Below, piece after piece: positions 1 through 4,707 of a stretch of DNA of 5,236 nucleotides (position 1 is the first letter of the stretch; every line of letters begins with the position of its first letter). Origin of the DNA: Leptolyngbya sp. SIO4C5 (GTDB lineage: Bacteria > Cyanobacteriota > Cyanobacteriia > Phormidesmidales > Phormidesmidaceae). A model generated the notes under the pieces. The model did not search any database, had not been told where the DNA came from, and was given only the letters and a program-made list of their open reading frames with translations. The translations under genes were made by a program, and so were the position numbers. The DNA is taken from the NCBI GenBank assembly GCA_010671965.1, contig JAAHIC010000372.1, forward strand, positions 1 through 5,236, read 5' to 3'.

Positions 1-1
1 T

Positions 2-115
2 CTAGAGTTTGAGTCGCAAATTTCCGTTCTCCGGGAAGCCGCCAGCAACATGGGCTACAGCGAAGTCAAGGAAATCGCTTCTCAGAATGAAACGGGTAAG
101 ACCCCCAGCCTCTAA
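2..115 (+). CDS. C-terminal tail of an unrecognised protein (partial)
   Basis: An open frame enters from the left edge and ends at a TAA at 113-115, giving 37 residues. The tail is hydrophilic, with a likely helix (VLREAASNMGYSEVKEIA) and a polar end (NETGKTPSL). No motif lets me name the protein. The frame is probably real because its composition looks coding, no competing frame is better, and an intrinsic terminator in the same direction follows about 170 bases later. The start and most of the protein lie outside the window. Identification needs the upstream sequence. Confidence 0.55.
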   Translation, partial: LEFESQISVLREAASNMGYSEVKEIASQNETGKTPSL

Positions 116-149
116 AGTGGTGGCGTGACACAGCTAAAGTTAGGGCTTT

Positions 150-220
150 TGTAGGTTGGCGTTGAGCATAGCGAAACCCAACATCGACAAATGAAATTTC
201 CGTTGTTGGCTCAACCTACA
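150..220. repeat. Palindromic intergenic repeat (TGTAGGTTG ... CAACCTACA)
   Basis: The ends are a perfect 9-bp inverted repeat, TGTAGGTTG at 150-158 and CAACCTACA at 212-220. The inside carries GTTGAGC (161-167) and CGAAACCCAACA, and the matching GTTGGCTCAA on the right. The wording GTAGGTTG..GTTGAGC..CGAAACCCAACA resembles a repeat I know to be scattered through many cyanobacterial genomes; that likeness is from memory, not a search. It has no coding capacity, so it would be a non-autonomous or REP/MITE-like element. It lies between the upstream stop codon and the terminator, so it should be transcribed into the 3' UTR of the upstream gene. Confidence 0.6.
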
Positions 221-285
221 TTTTTAAGCCAGTCATTCCAGCAGGCTGAGATAGTGTAGCTATTACCGATTAACTAACAGCTCTG

Positions 286-315
286 GCGGAGTCAGTCAAT
301 GACTCCGCTATTTTT
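286..315 (+). terminator. Rho-independent terminator
   Basis: A perfect 8-bp stem GCGGAGTC (286-293) / GACTCCGC (301-308) with a 7-base loop is followed by TATTTTT (309-315). This is a standard intrinsic terminator on the + strand. It should end transcription of the partial upstream gene and insulate the operon starting at 571. Confidence 0.85.
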
Positions 316-456
316 GCGATCTTGATCTATAGGGCGAATAGTGACCGCGCTGCCCTTCGCTGTTGAATCTATCGGTAGCACTATAGAGGCGAAATCTTCC
401 CGTAGAGCGACGTTCATCGCTTAGGAGATTGCTAATTTAGTAATACAGATTAATTT
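316..456. other. Intergenic region with potential stem-loops, no gene seen
   Basis: No convincing open frame is present. Several complementary segments occur. ATAGTG-a-CCG (338-347) can pair with CGG-tag-CACTAT (373-384). AGGGC (331-335) could instead pair with GCCCT (352-356). AGCGA (406-410) pairs with TCGCT (417-421). An AGGAGATT at 423-430 copies the Shine-Dalgarno wording of the two genes downstream but is followed by no usable start codon. The segment could be an RNA leader, a small RNA or a decayed remnant; the sequence does not decide between these. Confidence 0.3.
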
Positions 457-459
457 TTC

Positions 460-511
460 TATAAAAACAATAACTAACTGTCACTTAACTAACGATCACT
501 CAGTCTACAAA
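460..511 (+). promoter_or_regulatory. Candidate promoter region for the DJ-1/ferritin-like operon
   Basis: Two -10-like hexamers are visible in AT-rich sequence: TATAAA (460-465) and TACAAA (506-511). Neither has a good -35 box at 16-18 bases. The second has the direct repeat at 471-500 immediately upstream, the position of an activator site in a promoter lacking a -35 element. That would leave a leader of roughly 50 bases. The choice is inference; transcript 5' ends are needed. Confidence 0.25.
471..500 (+). repeat. 15-bp tandem direct repeat, possible regulator site
   Basis: The units TAACTAACTGTCACT (471-485) and TAACTAACGATCACT (486-500) match at 13 of 15 positions and abut exactly. The core TAACTAAC also occurs once at 271-278. 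Direct repeats with this spacing near a promoter are typical of response-regulator or activator binding. The spacing does not fit the usual 11-bp period of the cyanobacterial Pho box. No regulator can be named. Confidence 0.45.
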
Positions 512-556
512 TTTTTAGCCGAACGCCAAGCACTTTGCGATTAGGTATCAAGATTT

Positions 557-562
557 AAGGAG
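557..562 (+). promoter_or_regulatory. Ribosome binding site of the DJ-1/ferritin-like gene
   Basis: AAGGAG, within TTAAGGAGATTTTT, lies 8 bases before the ATG at 571 and is nearly perfect against the 16S anti-Shine-Dalgarno. It fixes that start and suggests strong translation. Confidence 0.8.
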
Positions 563-570
563 ATTTTTCT

Positions 571-1662
571 ATGGTTTCTCAACCCAATAGAAGCGCAGCA
601 AAACGAGTTGCTATTTTAGTTGAAAATCAGTTTGAAGATTCTGAGTTTCAGGTCCCCTACAACGCTCTCAAGCAGGCGGGCGTTAAAGTAGTTGTGCTGG
701 GTTCACGCATGAACGACGAGTACGTCGGCCAGCGAGAGCAGGTGACCATTAGACCAGATGCGACCCCCACGGAAGTCCGCTCCGAGGACTTTGATGCCAT
801 TATCATTCCGGGTGGGGGTGCCCCAGACTATGTGCGAATGAACCCCCATGCAATGCGCTTGGTCATGAACGCGATCGCTCAGGAAAAGGTGGTTGCGGCT
901 ATTTGTCACGGCCCCCAAGTACTGATTGAGGCCGATCAGCTACGAGGAAGACAGGCCACTGGCTATCGCTCTATTCGCAAAGATATGCAAAACGCTGGTG
1001 CCACCTACATTGATGAGCCGGTTATTGTTGATGGCAATTTGATTACCGCTCGTCAGCCCGGCGACTTGTCCCTGTTTACCACCATGCTGCTCACTGCGTT
1101 GAGACTTGACCTCAGCGGCAAGGCTATGCCCGACCCCAGCGATCAGCACTATAGCTGGTGGCAGCTTGCGGCAGACTGGGGTGGCTCTAGCCGTCAGGAC
1201 ATTTTAAATGCGCTTAATGCGGCTATCGTGGGCGAACGCTATACCTTAGCTGCCTTTGAAAAATATGCTGAGAAGGTTAGCGGCGTAGAACTGCAGGTGA
1301 TTCTGCAGGAGGTCATTACCACTAAGCGGCAGCATGTAAATCTGTTAGAGCAGCGTTTGGCCGCCTTTGACGAGCAGGTGACCTGGCAGGCGATGGGCAG
1401 TGAAGCCTTCGCGACGCTGCAAGGTTGGCTCCAGTCTAGCGACGAAATGGCTATTACCCGGCGGGCACTGGGCGATATTCAAACGGGTGTTGTAGATGCC
1501 CTACACCTCGCCAGTCAGCTCACCGATCCGACAACAGTTCAGGTTTTGAGCCAAATCGAAGCCAATCTGGCTCGCCACGAACAGCGCTTTTCTGATTTCT
1601 ACCGGGCGCGGGTCGGTGCTCAGGTTGAGCCGCCCACCCCCACCACGTTGGCTGTGAGCTAG
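571..1662 (+). CDS. DJ-1/PfpI-family protein with C-terminal ferritin-like domain
   Basis: The 363-residue cytosolic protein has two parts. Residues about 11-182 form a DJ-1/PfpI (class I glutamine amidotransferase-like) domain: strand VAILVE, family Glu22 in FEDSEF, IIIPGGGAPD (77-86), and the nucleophile elbow AAICHGPQVL with Cys112-His113. The Glu/Cys/His set is intact, so it should be active. Family members are reported as peptidases, deglycases or redox-stress proteins; which applies here is unknown. Residues about 205-345 are helical and look like a four-helix ferritin-like bundle, with possible ligands E222, E247, H255, E330, H336 and E337; the metal-site assignment is tentative. PfpI proteins are usually about 170-190 residues, so this is a clear two-domain fusion. 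A short Pro/Thr tail ends the protein. It leads a probable operon with the HPF/cold-shock gene 58 bases downstream. Confidence 0.88.
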   Translation: MVSQPNRSAAKRVAILVENQFEDSEFQVPYNALKQAGVKVVVLGSRMNDEYVGQREQVTIRPDATPTEVRSEDFDAIIIPGGGAPDYVRMNPHAMRLVMNAIAQEKVVAAICHGPQVLIEADQLRGRQATGYRSIRKDMQNAGATYIDEPVIVDGNLITARQPGDLSLFTTMLLTALRLDLSGKAMPDPSDQHYSWWQLAADWGGSSRQDILNALNAAIVGERYTLAAFEKYAEKVSGVELQVILQEVITTKRQHVNLLEQRLAAFDEQVTWQAMGSEAFATLQGWLQSSDEMAITRRALGDIQTGVVDALHLASQLTDPTTVQVLSQIEANLARHEQRFSDFYRARVGAQVEPPTPTTLAVS

Positions 1663-1686
1663 CTATGCCCCAAGATAGCTAGCTTA
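1655..1686 (+). promoter_or_regulatory. Perfect hairpin overlapping the stop codon, between the two operon genes
   Basis: AGCTAGCTAT (1657-1666) and ATAGCTAGCT (1675-1684) are perfect complements around an 8-base loop, extended by a G-U and a U-A pair. The 5' arm contains the TAG stop (1660-1662). No T-run follows, so it is not a standard terminator. It could stabilise the upstream mRNA end, mark a processing site, or partly attenuate read-through to the HPF-like gene. Confidence 0.6.
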
Positions 1687-1710
1687 GCCATTTGAACAAC
1701 GAAGCATCAT

Positions 1711-1715
1711 AGGAG
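1711..1715 (+). promoter_or_regulatory. Ribosome binding site of the HPF/cold-shock gene
   Basis: AGGAG, within ATAGGAGATTTC, sits 5 bases before the ATG at 1721. Its wording AGGAGATTT matches the site of the preceding gene, suggesting similar translation strength. Confidence 0.75.
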
Positions 1716-1720
1716 ATTTC

Positions 1721-2350
1721 ATGCAAGTTCCACTAGAAACTGTTTATCGCGGCGTCGAAAAAACAGACGCGTTAGAAACGCTCATTCAAGAGAAAGTAGA
1801 CAAGTTAGAAATGGTGTGCGACCACATCATTGGCTGCCACGTTGCTGTTGAGCAGGTACACGAACACCCTGAGGCCGGTTCTCCCTATCGGGTCAGAATC
1901 AATTTGACGGTTCCCCCCGGACATGAGTTAGCGGTGGATAAAAGCCCGGATAAAGGCACCCAATATCAGCCACCAGAGGCGTTGATTCGAGACGCCTTTG
2001 AAGCGGCCCAGCGGCAGCTAACGGAGCTGGTCGATCGCCAGCAGCAAAAAGTTAAGCAGCATCCTGATCAGGCCGTAGGCGGTATTGTCACGAAGCTATT
2101 CCCCAACGAAGGCTATGGCTTTTTGAAGTCAATGTCGGGTCAGGAAATCTATTTTCATCAAAACAGCGTGCTACACGATGACTTCGATCGCCTGACGGTT
2201 GGCAGCGGCGTGCGCTTTATGGTGACGGACGGACAGGAAGGGCCACAGGCGACCACGGTGCAGCTAATTAACAAGCCAGGCGAGCGAGCGGGCAAAGGCG
2301 CTGACGAGGAAGAAACGACAGTAGCGAAGCCGCCGGCAGGTTGGCGATAG
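1721..2350 (+). CDS. HPF/RaiA-like ribosome-associated protein fused to a cold-shock domain
   Basis: The 209-residue protein starts with an HPF/RaiA (S30AE) fold: MQVPLETVYRGVEK, a helix DALETLIQEKVDKLE (16-30), the strand HVAVEQVHEHP, then YRVRINLTVPPGHELAV (56-72) and a second helix DAFEAAQRQLTELVDRQ (91-107). A short linker leads to a cold-shock domain at about 120-183: GIVTKLFPNEGYGFL with RNP1-like GYGFL (131-135) and RNP2-like IYFHQ (143-147). The last 25 residues are charged and probably disordered. HPF/RaiA proteins bind the 30S decoding region and hibernate or protect ribosomes; cold-shock domains bind single-stranded RNA. The fusion therefore suggests a ribosome- or mRNA-binding stress factor, different from the long-form HPF with its own dimerisation domain. 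It is probably co-transcribed with the DJ-1/ferritin-like gene. Confidence 0.88.
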   Translation: MQVPLETVYRGVEKTDALETLIQEKVDKLEMVCDHIIGCHVAVEQVHEHPEAGSPYRVRINLTVPPGHELAVDKSPDKGTQYQPPEALIRDAFEAAQRQLTELVDRQQQKVKQHPDQAVGGIVTKLFPNEGYGFLKSMSGQEIYFHQNSVLHDDFDRLTVGSGVRFMVTDGQEGPQATTVQLINKPGERAGKGADEEETTVAKPPAGWR

Positions 2351-2360
2351 ATGAGGCGGT

Positions 2361-2384
2361 AGGGGGGTGATCGATCAACCCCCT
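2361..2384 (+). terminator. G/C-rich hairpin after the HPF/cold-shock gene, possible terminator
   Basis: Eleven bases after the stop, AGGGGG (2361-2366) can pair with CCCCCT (2379-2384), enclosing the perfect palindrome TGATCGATCA (2368-2377), with one G-A mismatch between them. No T-run follows (GTCCCTGCTATT), so intrinsic termination would be weak. It could still act as a 3' end stabiliser. Confidence 0.4.
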
Positions 2385-2518
2385 GTCCCTGCTATTCTCT
2401 CGTGACATTGAAGAGATGGGCGATGCAAGTTCAGACAAAGGTATTGCTGATCTTGGATATGAATTAAAACGCAAGCAAGATGCTGACACTGATACCGATT
2501 CTTGGTTTTACAGCTACA
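2385..2518. other. Intergenic stretch without a recognisable gene
   Basis: This lies between the HPF/cold-shock gene and the tandem repeats. A + strand frame with an ATG at 2416 runs 55 codons but lacks a ribosome binding site, and its last third is the repeat unit. Its first part (MGDASSDKGIADLGYELKRK, then an Asp/Thr-rich segment) matches nothing I recognise. It could be a remnant of a gene end. I see no promoter or RNA gene. Confidence 0.3.
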
Positions 2519-2629
2519 GATCAGGCCCCTCCCAACCTCCCCTTGCCAAGGGGAGGTGCCGCAGGCGGTGGGGTTACCGATAGGTAGCGCTAGTTCACAG
2601 AACTTGGCATAACCTACCCGATAAGAGGC
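2519..2629. repeat. Tandem palindromic repeat unit, copy 1 (111 bp)
   Basis: This is the first of two adjacent near-identical units. It starts GATCA, then CCCCTCCCAA, and contains a perfect stem CCTCCCCTT (2536-2544) / AAGGGGAGG (2548-2556) with a 3-base loop. An added A-T pair makes the stem 10 bp, with looser CCCC/GGGG pairing outside. Further on, AGTTC-ACA-GAACT (2592-2604) is nested between GGTAG and CTACC. The CCCCTCCC..CCTCCCC..GGGGAGG wording resembles a REP-like palindrome common in cyanobacterial intergenic DNA (from memory). It lies between convergent genes, the usual place for such elements. Confidence 0.8.
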
Positions 2630-2740
2630 GATCAAACCCCTCCCAACCTCCCCTTGCCAAGGGGAGGTGCCGCAGGCGGTGGGGTACCGATAGGTAGCGC
2701 TAGTTCACAGAACTTGGTATAACCTACCCGATAAGAGGCG
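2630..2740. repeat. Tandem palindromic repeat unit, copy 2
   Basis: This copy follows copy 1 with no spacer. It differs by AA for GG just after GATCA, one base missing (GGGGTACC against GGGGTTACC), and T for C at 2718 (GGTATAAC against GGCATAAC). Both hairpins are kept. The near identity implies recent duplication or homogenisation. After about 2740 the sequence diverges, and a short TGAGCG-TCT-CGCTCA hairpin (2749-2763) lies before the stop of the minus-strand TetR gene; it has no T-run on either strand. Confidence 0.8.
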
Positions 2741-2818
2741 AGGGAGTATGAGCGTCTCGCTCACGACCAGTAAACACCAGGGCCATCCTTTAATCCAGCA
2801 ACGCCCAGACAGACACCG

Positions 2819-3406
2819 TCAACTCTGGTGCCGTGTGAGCAGTGTCTCGACCAGGCATTGGGCTATTTTTAACCGCTCAGGATCGTCAGACTGGGCAACC
2901 CAAGCGGCTAACTCATTGAGCGAACCATTGACCAAGTGGGCAAAACCCTCTGCATTAATTGTGCTTAGCTGACCCTCACCAACCGCTACCTGAATTGACT
3001 CATACAGCAGACCAAAACCGTATTGATCGATTTCAACTAAGTCGTCTGCGGCTAAAACGGCTGGAGCCTCAATAAAGACTAGCCGCCGCAGTTCCTCTTG
3101 CTGAGCCACTTCCAGAAACGCCTGACAGCCGACGATTAGCTGCTGCCAGTTATTATCAAGCGGTTGGATTTTGGTTTGAATATGGTCTGTTATTTCACTA
3201 TAGGCTTCTTTAACAACAGCCTTAAAGACTCCTAGCTTATCTTTGAATTGGTGATACAAAGCCCCTCGGGTAATCCCTAATTCGCTGATAATTTCCTCGG
3301 TTCCTGTCGCAGCATACCCTTTGGTTGAGAACAGGTGGCGTGCTCGCTCAATAATAATTCGACGAGTTCGTTGAGTTTGTTCAGCTTTGGTTAACTTAGC
3401 GGGCAT
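2819..3406 (-). CDS. TetR/AcrR-family transcriptional repressor
   Basis: The 195-residue protein has the standard TetR layout. Helix 1 (about 12-29, RTRRIIIERARHLFSTKG) is followed by GYAATGTEEIISELGITRGALYHQF, with the helix-turn-helix at about 36-55 and recognition helix TRGALYHQF. The rest (about 60-195) is an all-helical ligand-binding and dimerisation domain whose ligand cannot be told. Length is typical. TetR proteins bind short palindromes as dimers and release DNA on binding a small molecule. Here the gene is divergent from the acetyltransferase/SDR pair, with two inverted operator-like sites beginning about 20 bases before its start, so autoregulation plus control of that operon is likely. 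The start ATG lacks a strong Shine-Dalgarno, but the N-terminus MPAKLTKAEQTQ is normal for the family. Confidence 0.92.
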   Translation of the reverse strand: MPAKLTKAEQTQRTRRIIIERARHLFSTKGYAATGTEEIISELGITRGALYHQFKDKLGVFKAVVKEAYSEITDHIQTKIQPLDNNWQQLIVGCQAFLEVAQQEELRRLVFIEAPAVLAADDLVEIDQYGFGLLYESIQVAVGEGQLSTINAEGFAHLVNGSLNELAAWVAQSDDPERLKIAQCLVETLLTRHQS

Positions 3407-3426
3407 TGTGAATTCTCATATCAAAC

Positions 3427-3445
3427 ATTCAGACGGTATGTATCT
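3427..3445 (-). promoter_or_regulatory. Left TetR operator-like site
   Basis: Read on the minus strand this is AGATACATACCGTCTGAAT. It shares the first 10 bases exactly with the right-hand site, and 14-15 of 19 overall. It overlaps the first base of the -35 box of the rightward promoter and lies in the expected promoter zone of the tetR gene, so binding here could repress both. Confidence 0.6.
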
Positions 3446-3473
3446 TGACAAGGAATGAAAATCCTCATATTTT
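3445..3473 (+). promoter_or_regulatory. Promoter of the acetyltransferase/SDR operon
   Basis: TTGACA (3445-3450), a perfect -35 box, is followed after 17 bases by TATTTT (3468-3473), a fair -10 box. Transcription would begin near 3480, inside the right operator. The promoter lies between the two inverted operator sites, which is the arrangement expected of a repressor-controlled promoter. Confidence 0.65.
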
Positions 3474-3475
3474 TG

Positions 3476-3494
3476 AGATACATACAGATTGTAT
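3476..3494 (+). promoter_or_regulatory. Right TetR operator-like site
   Basis: AGATACATACAGATTGTAT contains the perfect 13-bp palindrome ATACA-GAT-TGTAT (3482-3494), a good dimer site for a TetR protein. Its first ten bases, AGATACATAC, are the exact inverted copy of GTATGTATCT at 3436-3445. The 13-mer centres are about 55 bases apart, close to five helical turns. It overlaps the predicted transcription start. Confidence 0.65.
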
Positions 3495-3515
3495 CTTTTG
3501 TGAGGTTCTTCCTCA

Positions 3516-3521
3516 AAGGGG
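3516..3521 (+). promoter_or_regulatory. Ribosome binding site that sets the acetyltransferase start
   Basis: AAGGGG lies 5 bases before the ATG at 3527. A small hairpin TGAGG-TTCTT-CCTCA (3501-3515) ends just before it and could modulate access. An ATG 72 bases upstream (3455) is in frame but lies before the predicted -10 box, so it cannot be on this transcript. Confidence 0.6.
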
Positions 3522-3526
3522 TTCTA

Positions 3527-4099
3527 ATGTCCGCTGCACTGAGTACCCGTAAAGCCACGCCAGAAGATATTCCATTTTTAGCTAGGATCGAGTATGAAGC
3601 TTCGTTGCCGCCGTTAAATCACTGCTTTTGGGAAGATTTACTAGACGGGACTGGAACCACTGCCTTGCAGTTTATTGAGGCAGAACTGCGGACAGATGCT
3701 TCTAATTGGGGCAACGTAGCGGATTTTCTGATTTTAGAGATTCAGGGGGAACCCATTGCAGCCGCAGCCGGCTATGTGCCTGGTACAGAAGACTACTGCC
3801 CGTTGCGTCTCTCTCATTTAGAGGCGATCGCCCACGAGCTGAAGTGGTCTACAGACACCTTAACTGCCTTTCACGATCGCTATATGGCGCTTTGGGGAGG
3901 TGATTTACGTCCTTTTTTTCTTACCCCTCAAGCAACCTGGATTATTGAAAATGTGGCTGTGTTACCGCAAGCGCGGGGGCAAGGCTTTGGCAAAGTATTG
4001 CTTAAAGCTTTACTGGCAGAGGGGCGATCGCAGCAGCATGAATTTGCAGGAATTATGGTGATCAATGGCAATGAAGCCGCCTATCACACCTATAAATGA
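3527..4099 (+). CDS. GNAT-family N-acetyltransferase, frameshifted before its C-terminus
   Basis: The protein reads 190 residues from the ATG at 3527 (MSAALSTRKATPEDIPFLAR). It is a GNAT acetyltransferase, transferring acetyl from acetyl-CoA to an unknown amine. The N-terminal ATPEDIPFLARIEYEA is the usual first helix. The acetyl-CoA motif A is ENVAVLPQARGQGFGKVLL (141-159), with R150-G151-Q152-G153-F154-G155 binding the pyrophosphate. Motif B starts at NGNEAAYHTYK (180-190). There the frame hits TGA, exactly where GNATs continue with a ..MGF.. strand. That strand is present in the -1 frame immediately afterwards. A one-base loss, a sequencing error or a real split would all fit. The 24 extra residues possible from an upstream ATG (3455) are hydrophobic, unlike the family, and precede the promoter's -10. 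First gene of the TetR-controlled operon. Confidence 0.85.
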   Translation: MSAALSTRKATPEDIPFLARIEYEASLPPLNHCFWEDLLDGTGTTALQFIEAELRTDASNWGNVADFLILEIQGEPIAAAAGYVPGTEDYCPLRLSHLEAIAHELKWSTDTLTAFHDRYMALWGGDLRPFFLTPQATWIIENVAVLPQARGQGFGKVLLKALLAEGRSQQHEFAGIMVINGNEAAYHTYK

Positions 4100-4707
4100 T
4101 GGGGTTTAAGCCTTATCAAACCTTTCATGCGGATTACTTTTCGGAGCAATTCAACATTGAGTTTCCCGGAGTGACTAAATTCGGTCTTCGTCTCAATGAA
4201 ACGGAAGAACAGTAATGGCTTGCAAGACAATTCTAGTCGCAGGGGCAAGCCGCGGCATTGGGCTTGCCGTTGCAGAGCATTTTGTAGACCAGTGCGATCG
4301 CTTATTAGCGGTATCTCGTACAGCCGCCCCGGTAGGTGAGTGGGTGCAGGCAGATTTATCTGATTTGGCAGGGATAGAAACGGTTGCGATCGCGGTTGGC
4401 AGTGAGCCTTTAGATGCACTGCTGTACATGGGTGGAACCTGGGAAACTCATGCCTTTACCCCGCAGTATCGCTTTGAAGCGTGTTCTGATGAGGATATTG
4501 CCCGAGTGATTGCAGTTAATTTGGTAGCTCCGATTCGGTTGGTGAAAGCGCTACTGCCTGCCCTGCGAAGAGCGGCTAATCCAAAAATTATTTTTATGGG
4601 AGCGCTCTCAGGCCGAGATAATTTCTCAGGAAGGGAAGTTGCCAACAGTGCTTCTAAGTTTGGACTGCGGGGAGTAGTGCATTCTCTGCGCGAAGAATTG
4701 CGATCGC
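3824..4707. repeat. Cluster of five HIP1 octamers (GCGATCGC)
   Basis: GCGATCGC occurs at 3824, 4024, 4294, 4386 and 4700, all inside the acetyltransferase and SDR genes. The only other copy in the window is at 871 in the DJ-1 gene. HIP1 is the overrepresented palindrome typical of many cyanobacterial genomes and is the main taxonomic clue here. Confidence 0.85.
4096..4215 (+). pseudogene. C-terminal segment of the GNAT acetyltransferase in the -1 frame
   Basis: This is a 39-codon frame starting MMGFKPYQTFHADYF and ending LRLNETEEQ at TAA (4213-4215). MGFKPYQTF is what should follow the NEAAYHTYK motif at the end of the preceding frame, so the two pieces are one GNAT domain of about 229 residues. 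The join is an ATGA overlap (ATG at 4096, TGA at 4097), so translational coupling could in principle make the tail as a separate peptide. The bases at the join (C TAT AAA TGA) are not a classical -1 slippery heptamer. The stop shares its last base with the next gene's ATG (TAATG), which supports this being the original 3' end of the acetyltransferase gene. Confidence 0.8.

Noticed and set aside
471..500. Cyanobacterial Pho box
   Set aside because: The period is 15 bp rather than 11 bp and the core TAACTAAC does not match the expected octamer well.
2491..2518. Possible eroded third copy of the 3' part of the repeat unit (ACCGAT, CTTGG and GATCA in the same order)
   Set aside because: Only short words match with large gaps; not enough for a third copy.
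2416..2583. 55-codon + strand frame starting MGDASSDKGIADL before the tandem repeats
   Set aside because: No ribosome binding site, no recognisable motif, and its end is repeat sequence; at most a remnant.
2375..2635. 86-codon minus-strand frame across the repeats
   Set aside because: Rich in Cys/His and made largely of repeat-unit sequence; no start signal. Chance frame.
2519..2740. CRISPR array
   Set aside because: Only two long units with no unique spacer between them and no cas genes; this is a tandem duplication of a palindromic element.
4091..4101. Programmed -1 frameshift site in the acetyltransferase
   Set aside because: C TAT AAA is not of the XXXYYYZ type and I see no clear downstream stimulatory stem; one-base loss is simpler.
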